A stretch of DNA of 32,251 bases. Origin: Microbacteriaceae bacterium. GTDB lineage: Bacteria > Actinomycetota > Actinomycetes > Actinomycetales > Microbacteriaceae. Of the stretch, positions 21,370 through 29,137 are shown in pieces; the first letter of the stretch is position 1; each line of letters starts with the position of its first letter. The notes under the pieces were generated by a model, which was not told the origin of the DNA, ran no database searches, and saw only the letters and a list, made by a program, of their open reading frames with translations. Made by a program: the position numbers and the translations under genes. The stretch lies in contig JAIXXG010000090.1 in assembly GCA_027490915.1 (NCBI GenBank), positions 1 through 32,251 on the forward strand, in the 5' to 3' direction.

Positions 21370-22668
21370 ATGCTTCCCACTTCGTCTCTCCTCGTCATCA
21401 CGACACTCGCGCTCGGACTCGGACTCGCTGGCGCGTCTAGCGTCGACGCGGCGTCGATCTGGAACGTCGAGCCACAGGGAGACGCCAAGTCGATCAGTGA
21501 TGGCTCTTTCCAGTTCTCTGTCGAGCAGGGAGAGGTGATCACGGGCTCTCTCACGGTGACCAACGTCAGCGCCGCTCCTCGGCCCCTCCGGCTGGTGGCC
21601 CTCGGCGCGTCGAATGCGGCAGAGACCGGTGAACTTGAGTTCCGTGCTGCGCCCGAGGAGGGCGACGATGACAGTGCGGCCGCCTGGGTGACTCTTCCGG
21701 AGGCGCAGGTCACGGTCGCGCCGGGTGCGAGCGTCGACCTGGCCTTCGTGGTCGACGTCCCTCCGACGGCCGCCGTCGGCCACCACACCCTCGCGATCGT
21801 CGCTGCTCTCGGCACGGGGCCTGATCTCGACGTCGTGGCGCACGACGACCCATCGCTCGCGCGAGTTGACCTGTTGGTCGCCGGTCAGTTGAGCGCAGAG
21901 TTCCAGCTGAGTGGTGTCACGACGTCGTTCGTTCCCGCGTGGAACCCATTTGACCTCGGCTCTCTCGACGTCGGAGCGACGATCACCAACACGGGCAATG
22001 TCCGCCTCGATGTCGAACCCCGGTTCGCCGTCAGCACGGTGCTGGGAGTGCCCATGACGGCAGCGTCTGCCGGGGTGATCTCCGACCTTTTGCCCGGCGA
22101 GTCCGTTCGCCTCGACACCACGATCGACGGCGTTGCACCGCTTGGAATCATCGTGACCAGCGTTCAGGTCACCAGCGCGGGTGACGAGCTTGAAGTGCCG
22201 CTCGACAGCGCGAGCGGCGGCGAGGGCGGCGTGGGCCCGACTCCCGCGCCAAGTACGACGGGCAACCCGGCAACCAGTGGAGCGGAACCCGAGCCCGGCG
22301 AGACCCCGACGCCCACGGCGACGCCAGAGGCTACGGTCACGCCCACTCCGACGCCGCAGGCGTCGGAGACGCCGGGCGCTGGCGCCGGTGGAGGAACCGC
22401 TGCCGGGGACGGCGACGATGCCGGAGCGGAGGCCGACGGTGAGACTGGGCCGCTGGCCTATCCCTCGGTGAGTCAGACATCAACCGCTGCCGCTGTCTCA
22501 TGGTCAGTCATCGTCTTGCTGGCTTTCGTCGTTGCGGGCTTCGTCGTGATCCGCCGATCCCTTGAACGTACGCGGCAGGCGATCCACGCCGACATCGCTC
22601 GCTTCGAAGCGGCGCAGCAGTCTCGCAGCGATGGCCCCGCGCCGTCTTCGACCTCGTCAGACCAGTGA
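21370..22668 (+). CDS. Membrane-anchored surface protein with DUF916-like (WxL-interacting) N-terminal domain
   Basis: A 432-residue exported protein. The signal peptide is about 1-27. The domain at about 30-160 (FQFSVEQGEVITGSLTVTNVSAAPRPLRL, a D/E loop, VTVAPGASVDLAFVVDVPPTAAVGHHTLAIVAAL) has the layout of the DUF916/WxL-interacting domain, a beta-sandwich that contacts peptidoglycan or other surface proteins. A second beta domain has LGSLDVGATITNTGNVRLDVEPRF. A Pro/Thr/Gly linker (about 287-365) leads to one membrane helix (about 372-396) and a short charged tail. The frame extends upstream to 21298, but that part is inside the terminator-like hairpin, so ATG 21370 is chosen. The ribosome binding site is weak (AAGG four bases upstream). 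The stop overlaps the next start as GTGA. Confidence 0.8.
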   Translation: MLPTSSLLVITTLALGLGLAGASSVDAASIWNVEPQGDAKSISDGSFQFSVEQGEVITGSLTVTNVSAAPRPLRLVALGASNAAETGELEFRAAPEEGDDDSAAAWVTLPEAQVTVAPGASVDLAFVVDVPPTAAVGHHTLAIVAALGTGPDLDVVAHDDPSLARVDLLVAGQLSAEFQLSGVTTSFVPAWNPFDLGSLDVGATITNTGNVRLDVEPRFAVSTVLGVPMTAASAGVISDLLPGESVRLDTTIDGVAPLGIIVTSVQVTSAGDELEVPLDSASGGEGGVGPTPAPSTTGNPATSGAEPEPGETPTPTATPEATVTPTPTPQASETPGAGAGGGTAAGDGDDAGAEADGETGPLAYPSVSQTSTAAAVSWSVIVLLAFVVAGFVVIRRSLERTRQAIHADIARFEAAQQSRSDGPAPSSTSSDQ

Positions 22669-23648
22669 CGGACACAATCGTGACCACTCTTCTCGATCGC
22701 CACGACGCGGCGCCTCCGGCGAGCGTCACCGACCTTCGTCGTCGGCTTCCCTGGTGGCTCCGTCGCCCCCCTCGGAGCCGCCCGACGGCAGCCACAACCG
22801 TTCGTGACGCTCGCTGGTGGTTCGGAGCAGCACTCTTGGCGCTGTCATCTCTCGCCCTCGGATTCGTGCTGCACGTGACGATCGTGGGTGCCCTTCAACA
22901 CGCGCGGTCGCAGTATGTGCTCTATGAGCAGCTTCGCTCTGACTTGGCGTTGGCCGTCGCTCCACTCGGCCAGCTCGATGTCAACGGCACACTCGTCGCT
23001 CCGGGCGCGCCCGTGGCGCTGCTCGAGATCGACAGTCTCGGTCTTAGCGAGGTCGTTCTGTACGGCACCGACGCCTCAGTGCTGAGGCAGGGCCCCGGTC
23101 TCCGCCGCGACACCTCATTTCCCGGACAAACCGGAACGAGTGTGATCATGGGCCGGCAGGCGACATTCGGCGCGCCGTTCGCTCGGCTGAGTGCCCTGTC
23201 GCTCGGCGATGAGATCGTCGTCGTGACCGGGCAGGGAACGCATCGATACGAGGTGGTCGACATTCGCCGCGACGCAGACATCGTCCGCGAGCGCCCCGAG
23301 GTGGGTGGCGGGATGCTCACCCTGGTCAGCGCAGCCGGGGTTCCCTTCGCGCCGGATCGTATCCTCTACGTCGACGCCCGCTTGGTCTCCGATGCGCAAG
23401 AAGCTGCTGCGCCGGTGTTCACATCCGCGGTGCTCGATCCGGGCGAAAGCGCTATGGCAGCGAATCCCGACGGCTACTTTGAGGCTTTTGTCTGGCTTCA
23501 CTGGTTGATCGCCGCGAGCGTCATCCTGCTCTGGGTTCGAGGCCGGTGGGGCGCTCGGCAGACCTGGATGATCGCGGTGCCGATCCTCTTGATTCTCGGT
23601 GCTGCCACCGCAGACGCCATCATCGTCACGCTCCCGAACCTGCTCTGA
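22665..23648 (+). CDS. Sortase-fold membrane protein lacking catalytic His and Cys (pseudo-sortase)
   Basis: A 327-residue protein with a Pro/Arg-rich cytoplasmic start, a helix at about 51-77, an outside sortase domain (about 115-245), and two C-terminal helices (about 274-292 and 299-325). Sortase landmarks are clear: APVALLEIDSLGLSEVVLYGTD, LRQGPGL, PGQTGTSVIMG, TFGAPFARLSALSLGDEIVVVTGQGTHRYEVVDI and DRILYVDARLV. Active sortases read GH at the first catalytic position and TLxTC at the second. Here these are G-R164 and TLVS-A223, while the conserved Arg (R232) is kept. Transpeptidation by the known mechanism is therefore not expected. Coupled to the preceding DUF916-like gene by a GTGA overlap, it may act as a scaffold or binding partner. 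No LPxTG-like protein is obvious nearby. Confidence 0.83.
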   Translation: MTDTIVTTLLDRHDAAPPASVTDLRRRLPWWLRRPPRSRPTAATTVRDARWWFGAALLALSSLALGFVLHVTIVGALQHARSQYVLYEQLRSDLALAVAPLGQLDVNGTLVAPGAPVALLEIDSLGLSEVVLYGTDASVLRQGPGLRRDTSFPGQTGTSVIMGRQATFGAPFARLSALSLGDEIVVVTGQGTHRYEVVDIRRDADIVRERPEVGGGMLTLVSAAGVPFAPDRILYVDARLVSDAQEAAAPVFTSAVLDPGESAMAANPDGYFEAFVWLHWLIAASVILLWVRGRWGARQTWMIAVPILLILGAATADAIIVTLPNLL

Positions 23649-23665
23649 GTGAGAGGCACTCCACC

Positions 23666-24646
23666 ATGACCGAAACGAAGTTCGATCTCCGACGCTTGTG
23701 GCCGCTTTCTCGCAGGGGGGTGGTAGGGCCCTCCGAGCACCTCGACGTCGATCCCGGCGATGAAGACATGTCGTCTGACCTCGAGTCGTCGCCAGCGTGG
23801 AACGATCGCGGTGCAGAGGAGCTCGGGGCGACAGAGGAGGCCGCCCTCTCCGCCCCTGCGCAAAAACTTCCCCTTGCCAACCTCGAAGCGCGTCAGATCT
23901 CGGCCTGGTTCGGAGACCGCAAGGTGCTGCACAAGGTCGACCTCGAGATGAAGGCAGGCGAAATCACAGCGCTCATCGGGCCGTCGGGGTGCGGGAAGTC
24001 AACCTTCCTCCGCATCTTGAACCGCATGCACGAGATGGTGCCGAGCGCCTCTTTGGCCGGTGAGGTGCTTCTCGACGGCGTCGACATCTACGACCCGTCC
24101 CGTCGACTGACGGAGGCGCGTCGGCAGATCGGCATGGTGTTTCAGAAGCCCAATCCCTTCCCGGCCATGTCGATCTACGACAACGTGATCGCGGGCCTTC
24201 GACTGACGGGCACTCCGGCGACGCGTGACGAGAAGGATCAGCTGGTCGAGGAGACTCTGACGAAGGCCGGTCTCTGGAAGGAGGTGCGCGATCGCCTGCG
24301 TCAGCCGGGCGGCGGGCTCTCGGGCGGCCAGCAGCAGCGCCTGTGCATCGCGCGATCGCTCGCCGTGCGCCCGCGTGTGCTGCTCATGGACGAGCCGTGC
24401 TCGGCGCTCGACCCGACCTCGACGCGCGTCATCGAGGAGACCATGCTCGAACTGGCTCAGGAGGTCACGATCGTCATCGTGACGCACAACATGCAGCAGG
24501 CCCAGCGCGTCTCTGACCAGTGCGCGTTCTTTCTGGCCAGTCAGGGCACGCCGGGCGTGATCGTCGAGCACGGACTCACGGAGCAGGTCTTCACCTTCCC
24601 GAACGATCCGAGAACCTCCGACTACGTCAACGGGCGATTCGGATGA
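23666..24646 (+). CDS. pstB: Phosphate-type ABC transporter ATP-binding protein PstB with N-terminal extension
   Basis: The ATPase of the importer. The 326-residue product has a core from about 73: ARQISAWFGDRKVLHKVDLEM, Walker A GPSGCGKST, RILNRMHEMVPSASLAGEV, Q-loop GMVFQKPNPFP, signature LSGGQQQRLCIARSL, Walker B VLLMDEPCSALDP and the H-loop IVTHNMQQAQRVSDQCAFF. All are canonical for PstB, so it should hydrolyse ATP. The first 70 or so residues are acidic and probably disordered (VGPSEHLDVDPGDEDMSSDLESS), an addition not present in typical 250-residue PstB. ATG 23666 has GAGAGG nine bases upstream; the gap to the sortase-like gene is 17 bases. pstB normally sits next to pstA; here about 9.6 kb separate them. 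No phoU follows. Confidence 0.93.
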   Translation: MTETKFDLRRLWPLSRRGVVGPSEHLDVDPGDEDMSSDLESSPAWNDRGAEELGATEEAALSAPAQKLPLANLEARQISAWFGDRKVLHKVDLEMKAGEITALIGPSGCGKSTFLRILNRMHEMVPSASLAGEVLLDGVDIYDPSRRLTEARRQIGMVFQKPNPFPAMSIYDNVIAGLRLTGTPATRDEKDQLVEETLTKAGLWKEVRDRLRQPGGGLSGGQQQRLCIARSLAVRPRVLLMDEPCSALDPTSTRVIEETMLELAQEVTIVIVTHNMQQAQRVSDQCAFFLASQGTPGVIVEHGLTEQVFTFPNDPRTSDYVNGRFG

Positions 24647-24656
24647 TCGTCTCTGC

Positions 24657-25502
24657 CTACGGGTTGCAGTAGTCGCACCACCGCGGGTCGGCCCCGACGG
24701 TGGTGTCGAGCAGGCGCGTGGCGCGGTGCCCGCAGCCGGGGCACGCGTCGACCTCGGCGAGGGCGATCTCGGTGGCGAGGCCGCAGTCGCGGCAGGGCAT
24801 CCCGGGCAGGCGCTCGGCGCGCCAGAAGCCGGGGCCGTCGCACGCCGGGCAGGTCGAGGCGAGCTTCGCCGCGAGGTCGGCGGCGGCCTCGGCGATGCGC
24901 TGCATGCGGCGGGGGTTGCGGTGCGCCCGCAGGTCGATCTCGACGAACACCGCGCCGCTCGCCGACTGCCGCCGCGCGTCGGCGAACGCCGCACGCAGCT
25001 CGTCGAGCGACAGGATGTCCTTCCGCACCCGCGGGTCGTCGGCGCTCTCCGGCCGCACGATCAGACCGTGCCCCGCGAAGGCCGGTCGCGCGGCGAGCGA
25101 CTCGGCCTCCGTGAGCGACGACGTCAGCACGTGCCCGTAGGGGGCGGGCCCCTCGGCCACGCCCACCACCTCGATGCCGCGCGCGCGGTCGACGAGCACG
25201 ACGAGCTCGACGTTGCGGTCGACGAAGCTGAGCATCGGGTGCCGATCGACCGAGCCCTCGCTGCCGAGTCCCACCTCGGCGCCGCTCAGCTCGATCGCGA
25301 GCTCGGCCTTGCGTCGGGCGGCCTCAAGCTGCGTGCCCGCGCGCGGCACCTCGCGGGTGAACGTGCCGAGCTGATCGGTGTCGAACCCGAGGGCGCGCTC
25401 GACCGTGCAGCCGAGCGCGCCCTCGAGGGTCGGCGCGATCACGCCCTCCTTGCCGTGCTGGGTGAGCAGCGCCAGGCGCCGTCCGCGGTACGCCTCCGCC
25501 AC
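24657..25502 (-). CDS. DUF6671-like protein with C-terminal zinc ribbons
   Basis: A 281-residue soluble protein of unknown function. The N-terminal part (RRLALLTQHGKEGVIAPTLEGALGC, FDTDQLGTFTREVPRAGTQLEAARRKAELAIEL, GLGSEGSVDRHPML) matches my memory of the DUF6671 family, which carries this TQHGKE...LGTFT pattern. The C-terminus has CPACDGPGF, PCRDCG, CPGCGH and WCDYC, enough for one or two zinc ribbons. GTG 25502 is taken as start because similarity begins there, 11 bases after the stop of the upstream aminotransferase gene; no clear ribosome binding site precedes it. The close spacing suggests cotranscription with that gene. It converges with pstB, with 10 bases between stops. Confidence 0.72.
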   Translation of the reverse strand: MAEAYRGRRLALLTQHGKEGVIAPTLEGALGCTVERALGFDTDQLGTFTREVPRAGTQLEAARRKAELAIELSGAEVGLGSEGSVDRHPMLSFVDRNVELVVLVDRARGIEVVGVAEGPAPYGHVLTSSLTEAESLAARPAFAGHGLIVRPESADDPRVRKDILSLDELRAAFADARRQSASGAVFVEIDLRAHRNPRRMQRIAEAAADLAAKLASTCPACDGPGFWRAERLPGMPCRDCGLATEIALAEVDACPGCGHRATRLLDTTVGADPRWCDYCNP

Positions 25503-25513
25503 GGCCGCGCCCG

Positions 25514-26875
25514 TCAGGCGCCCACGAGCTCGCGGATCGCCGCCTCGAACACGGTGTTGTGCGCGTCCACATCGGCCCGCGTCGTCATGGGCGCCATGAG
25601 GGCCATGTTGTGGAACGGCGTGAGCATGATGCCGCGGTTGGCGAGGTAGAGGTGCAGGAAGTCCTCGAGCTCTGCATCCGCCGCGGCCGCCGCCTCGGTG
25701 CCGTTCTTCGGATACGGCCGCGCGAAGCGGTACTCGGCGCGCGCCCCGAGCTGGTTGATCGCCCACGGCAGCTCGTAGCGGTCGAACAGCGCGTTGACCC
25801 CGTCGGTGAAGTACGTAGCGGTGTCGATCATGTGCGCGAAGGCCTCGTCGGTGAGCACGTGCTCGAGCGTCGCGCGCATGGCCGCGACCGCGACGGGGTT
25901 GCCCGCGAGCGTGCCGCCGACGCCGCCCATGTCTACGAGGTCGAGGTCGGTGCGCGCGAGCGCCCGCTCTGCGAAGGCGGCCGACAGTCCGTAGGCGCCG
26001 GTCGGGATGCCCCCGCCGATTGACTTGCCGATGACGACGAGGTCGGGCTCGAGGTTGTAGGCCTGCGTCATGCCGCCGGGCCCGGCCGAGAAGGTGTGCG
26101 TCTCATCGATGATGAGCAGCGCGTCGTACTGGCGGGTCAGCGCGCGCACGCCCTCGAGGTAGCCCGGCTCGGGCAGCACGATGCCGATGTTGGTCAGCGC
26201 GGGCTCGATGAGCACCGCGGCGACATCGCCGTGCGCGAGGGCGCGCTCGAGGCCCGGCAGGTCGTTGTACTCGGCGGCGCGCGAGGTCTCGGTCACGTCG
26301 ACGGGCGCGCCGACGTTGCCGGGGCGCGACATTCCCTCGCCGTCGGGCCCGACGACGATGAGCGACTCGTCGACCGATCCGTGGTAGCAGTACGAGTGGA
26401 AGAGGATCTTCGGCTTTCCGGTGATCGCGCGCACGAGGCGGATCGCCCAGCGATTCGCATCCGTCGCCGTCAAGGAGAAGCTCCAGCGGTCCATTGTGAA
26501 GCGGCGCGACAGCTCGGCGCCGACCCACTCGGCGTCCTCCGTCGGCAGCATCGTCACGAGGCCGCCGAGCTCGCCGATGCGGCGCGTGACCGCCTCGACG
26601 ACGACGGGGTTCGAGTGCCCGGCCATCGACCCGGTGTCGCCGAGGGCGAAGTCGATGTACTCGTGCCCGTCGATGTCCCACACGCGGTTGCCCTGCGCGC
26701 GGTCGAGGTAGATCGGGAAGGCGCCCGACTTCTTGTTCATCCAGGTCATCGGCACGCGGCCGAAGAGGTGCTCGGCGCGCTCGTAGGCGGCCTTCGACTT
26801 CGGGCGGGCGGCGATGAAGGCCTGGCCTTCGCGCTCGGTGAGCTCGGTCAGGCGGGTGCGATCGATGCTGATCAT
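25514..26875 (-). CDS. Class III pyridoxal-phosphate aminotransferase (glutamate-1-semialdehyde aminomutase-like)
   Basis: A 453-residue PLP enzyme. It has the class III layout: VWDIDGHEYIDFALGDTGSMAGHSNP, the cofactor region LTATDANRWAIRLVRAITGKPKI with YHGSVDE, LLIIDETHTFSAGPGG (Asp about 257 holds the pyridine nitrogen), and VVIGKSIGGGIPTGAYG with the Schiff-base Lys about 284. Overall it resembles the aspartate aminotransferase family annotated near hemL, but the substrate cannot be assigned; heme genes are absent from the neighbourhood. ATG 26875 has AGGA eight bases upstream; a GTG at 26890 is also in frame. The DUF6671-like gene follows in the same direction after 11 bases, which hints at a shared small-molecule pathway. 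Confidence 0.85.
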   Translation of the reverse strand: MISIDRTRLTELTEREGQAFIAARPKSKAAYERAEHLFGRVPMTWMNKKSGAFPIYLDRAQGNRVWDIDGHEYIDFALGDTGSMAGHSNPVVVEAVTRRIGELGGLVTMLPTEDAEWVGAELSRRFTMDRWSFSLTATDANRWAIRLVRAITGKPKILFHSYCYHGSVDESLIVVGPDGEGMSRPGNVGAPVDVTETSRAAEYNDLPGLERALAHGDVAAVLIEPALTNIGIVLPEPGYLEGVRALTRQYDALLIIDETHTFSAGPGGMTQAYNLEPDLVVIGKSIGGGIPTGAYGLSAAFAERALARTDLDLVDMGGVGGTLAGNPVAVAAMRATLEHVLTDEAFAHMIDTATYFTDGVNALFDRYELPWAINQLGARAEYRFARPYPKNGTEAAAAADAELEDFLHLYLANRGIMLTPFHNMALMAPMTTRADVDAHNTVFEAAIRELVGA

Positions 26876-27122
26876 GATGGGGTTCCTCACTGTTCGTCGA
26901 CGATGCGGATGCGGTCTCCGGGTACGCCGGACGACCGCGCAGCGGCATCGGCTCCGCGCGAAAAAGGTGCGCGACTGAGGTGACCGGAAGCGATGAAGGC
27001 AACCACCGCTCCTCGACGGGTCACGCCGCCTCGAGAGAGCCTCGGGGCGCCGTTCGCAGGCGCGGAACGCCTCCAGTGTGACATGCCCCCCGGGGGGTGC
27101 CGCAAGCAGGGGTGCGGCGCCC
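26876..27122. other. 247-base intergenic region upstream of the aminotransferase gene
   Basis: No gene is supported. It contains a run of A (AAAAA near 26961), a C6G6 palindrome at 27086-27097 and the hairpin at 27099-27118. It presumably carries the aminotransferase promoter and the terminator of the gnd unit. Confidence 0.45.
27099..27118 (-). terminator. Possible terminator hairpin after the gnd-small membrane protein unit
   Basis: GCCGCA (27099-27104) pairs with TGCGGC (27113-27118) around an eight-base loop, just after the stop of the minus-strand gene at 27123. It is followed by a CCCCCCGGGGGG palindrome (27086-27097). No T-run. Confidence 0.4.
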
Positions 27123-27494
27123 TCAGCTGAGCTGCGTCGGCGGCACGAGCCGCGGCTCGCCCGGGATCAGCCCGAGCAGGGCGACGAGCACCTCGCCGCC
27201 CGCCGTCTGCGCGTAGCACGTCCACCCGATGGCCTCGAGCGACAGCACCTCGAACGAGACCCGACTAGGAGTGCGCTCGCTCGCCACCGCGTCGACCGCG
27301 AGCCGGCACGACTGCTCGGCGGTGGTGCGGGCGACGGCCACCGTGCTGAGGGTGGTGGGCACGAGCATCCCGATCAGAGCGACGAGGGCGACCCACCGCA
27401 TGACGCGCGCCCGCCGCTCCCAGGCGGTCGGTCGCGCATCATCGCGCTCGTCGTCGGGCCACTCGCGCAGCTCGATCGGGTCGTCGTCGTTCAT
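27123..27494 (-). CDS. Hypothetical single-pass membrane protein, 123 aa
   Basis: Starts MNDDDPIELREWPDDERDD, an acidic cytoplasmic N-terminus. A membrane helix follows at about 32-54 (VMRWVALVALIGMLVPTTLSTVAV), then an outside domain with two Cys (QSCRLAV and GWTCYAQT) that could form a disulfide, and LVALLGLIPGEPRLVPPTQ at the end. I do not recognise the family. The ATG lies five bases after the gnd stop codon, so it is very probably translated from the gnd transcript. Its start region has no separate clean ribosome binding site. Confidence 0.65.
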   Translation of the reverse strand: MNDDDPIELREWPDDERDDARPTAWERRARVMRWVALVALIGMLVPTTLSTVAVARTTAEQSCRLAVDAVASERTPSRVSFEVLSLEAIGWTCYAQTAGGEVLVALLGLIPGEPRLVPPTQLS

Positions 27495-27499
27495 GCCAT

Positions 27500-28951
27500 C
27501 TAGTGTGCGTCCGTCGCGGAGATCTCGGTGCGGTCGCCGCTCCACAGCGTGTGGAACGTGCCCTCCTTGTCGACGCGCTTGTAGGTGTGCGCCCCGAAGT
27601 AGTCGCGCTGGCCCTGCACGAGCGCGGCCGGCAGGCGGTCGGCGCGCAGACCGTCGTAGTACGACAGCGACGACGCGAACGCGGGGGTCGGGATGCCCGC
27701 CAGCGCCGCACCGGCGACGACGCGCCGCCACGACGGCAGCGCGCCGGTCACGGCCTCGGCGAAGTACGGCGCGGTGACGAGGGCGACGAGGCCCGGGTCG
27801 GCGGCGTAGGCCTCGGTGATGCGGTTGAGGAAGCGCGCGCGGATGATGCAGCCTGCCCGCCAGATCTTGGCGATGTCGCCCTTCTTGATGTCCCAGTTGT
27901 ACTGCTCGGCGCCGGCGACGATCGCGTCGAAGCCCTGGCTGTAGGCGATGATCTTCGAGGCGTAGAGGGCCCGGCGAACGTCTTCGACGAAGGCGTCGCG
28001 GTCGGCGACCTGCCACTCCTGCGTGCTGCCGGGGAGGCTCGCGGCGGCGGCGCGCTGCGCGGGCTTCGACGAGAGCGAGCGGGCGAACACGGCCTCGGCG
28101 ATGCCCGAGACGGGCACCCCGAGGTCGAGGGCGGTCTGCACCGTCCACGCGCCGGTGCCCTTGGCGCCGGCCTGGTCGAGGATGACGTCGACGAGCGGCT
28201 TTCCGGTCTCGGCGTCGACCTGGCGCAGCACCTCGGCGGTGATCTCGATGAGGTAGCTCTCGAGCTCGCCGGTGTTCCACTCGGCCACGATGTCGGCGAT
28301 CTCGGCGGGCAAGAAGCCGCCCACGCGGCGCAGCAGGTCGTACGCCTCGGCGATGAGCTGCATGTCGACGTACTCGATGCCGTTGTGGATCATCTTCACG
28401 AAGTGCCCCGCACCGTCGGTGCCGACGTGGGTGACGCACGGCTCGCCCTCGGCGACAGCGGCGATCGACTCGAGGATCGGCTTGAGGGTGACCCACGCCT
28501 CGGCCGAGCCGCCGGGCATGATCGAGGGCCCGTTGAGCGCGCCCTCCTCGCCGCCCGAGATGCCCGCGCCGACGAAGTTGATGCCGGTGGCGCGCACGGC
28601 GGCCTCGCGGCGGATGGTGTCGGTGAAGAGGGCGTTGCCGCCGTCGACGATGATGTCGCCCGGCTCGAACACCTTCACGAGCTCGTCGATGACGGCATCG
28701 GTGCCGCGACCGGCCTGCACCATGATGATCGCGGTGCGCGGCTTCTGCAGCGCCGCGGCGAACGCGGCGTAGTCCTTCGTCGCGATGAAGCCCGCTTCGG
28801 GATGCTCGGTGATGAGGGTCTCGGTCTTCTCCCACGAGCGGTTGAAGACGGCGACGGTGTTGCCCTCGCGGCTGGCGAGGTTGCGCGCGAGGTTCGAGCC
28901 CATGACGGCGAGCCCGACGACGCCGATGTTGGCAGAAGGCGTGGTGGTCAT
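27500..28951 (-). CDS. gnd: 6-phosphogluconate dehydrogenase, decarboxylating
   Basis: Oxidises 6-phosphogluconate to ribulose 5-phosphate, CO2 and NAD(P)H in the pentose phosphate pathway. The 483-residue product is the long (E. coli-type) form. It has the dinucleotide fold GVVGLAVMGSNLARNLA near 10-26, with FNRS at the end of beta2, IVDGGNALFTDT, FVGAGISGGEEGALNGPSIMPGG (substrate loop) and GAGHFVKMIHNGIEY with catalytic Lys about 186. C-terminal blocks are KGTGAWTVQTALDLGVP, FARSLSS and WRAGCIIRARFL. The phosphate-binding tail resembles that of the family. The start is fixed by TAGGCT (28959-28964) seven bases upstream. gntK, which makes its substrate, lies about 1 kb away on the other strand. 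Confidence 0.96.
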   Translation of the reverse strand: MTTTPSANIGVVGLAVMGSNLARNLASREGNTVAVFNRSWEKTETLITEHPEAGFIATKDYAAFAAALQKPRTAIIMVQAGRGTDAVIDELVKVFEPGDIIVDGGNALFTDTIRREAAVRATGINFVGAGISGGEEGALNGPSIMPGGSAEAWVTLKPILESIAAVAEGEPCVTHVGTDGAGHFVKMIHNGIEYVDMQLIAEAYDLLRRVGGFLPAEIADIVAEWNTGELESYLIEITAEVLRQVDAETGKPLVDVILDQAGAKGTGAWTVQTALDLGVPVSGIAEAVFARSLSSKPAQRAAAASLPGSTQEWQVADRDAFVEDVRRALYASKIIAYSQGFDAIVAGAEQYNWDIKKGDIAKIWRAGCIIRARFLNRITEAYAADPGLVALVTAPYFAEAVTGALPSWRRVVAGAALAGIPTPAFASSLSYYDGLRADRLPAALVQGQRDYFGAHTYKRVDKEGTFHTLWSGDRTEISATDAH

Positions 28952-28958
28952 GACCTCC

Positions 28959-28964
28959 AGCCTA
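28959..28964 (-). promoter_or_regulatory. Putative -10 hexamer of gnd
   Basis: TAGGCT on the minus strand, seven bases before ATG 28951. The intervening GGAGG could also pair with 16S rRNA, though it is only two bases from the ATG. Confidence 0.5.
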
Positions 28965-29018
28965 GAGCGCGGTGCGGGGCGCGTCGCCGCGTCGACTGAG
29001 TAGCCGCATCCCTCGAAT

Positions 29019-29035
29019 TGAGCAACGGGTGCTCA
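29019..29035. promoter_or_regulatory. Dyad TGAGCA-N5-TGCTCA between divergent genes
   Basis: A perfect six-base inverted repeat with a five-base spacer (29019-29024 and 29030-29035), in the 186-base gap between divergent gnd and the 145-aa gene. Size and position suit a dimeric repressor operator, but a short hairpin is also possible. Confidence 0.4.
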
Positions 29036-29137
29036 GGCCCCCGCCGCGCCGCGCGCGAAGGATGAGTGCATCAGGTTCCACCCCGCACGCCACCACCCCG
29101 TCCGCCTCCAGCGCGGCATCCACCGAAAGGCATCACC

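Noticed and set aside
18529-21843. A 1104-codon open frame on the minus strand under the secreted PstS-like and CWB2 genes
   Set aside because: The translation is Arg/Asp/Gly-rich with no motif, while the plus strand encodes two proteins with signal peptides and family motifs.
22310-22385. Short-period ACGCC/ACGCCG-type repetition
   Set aside because: It encodes the Pro/Thr linker of the DUF916-like protein and is explained by codon bias.
27086-27097. CCCCCCGGGGGG palindrome as an operator
   Set aside because: Low-complexity and loopless; better seen as part of the terminator region after the minus-strand gene.
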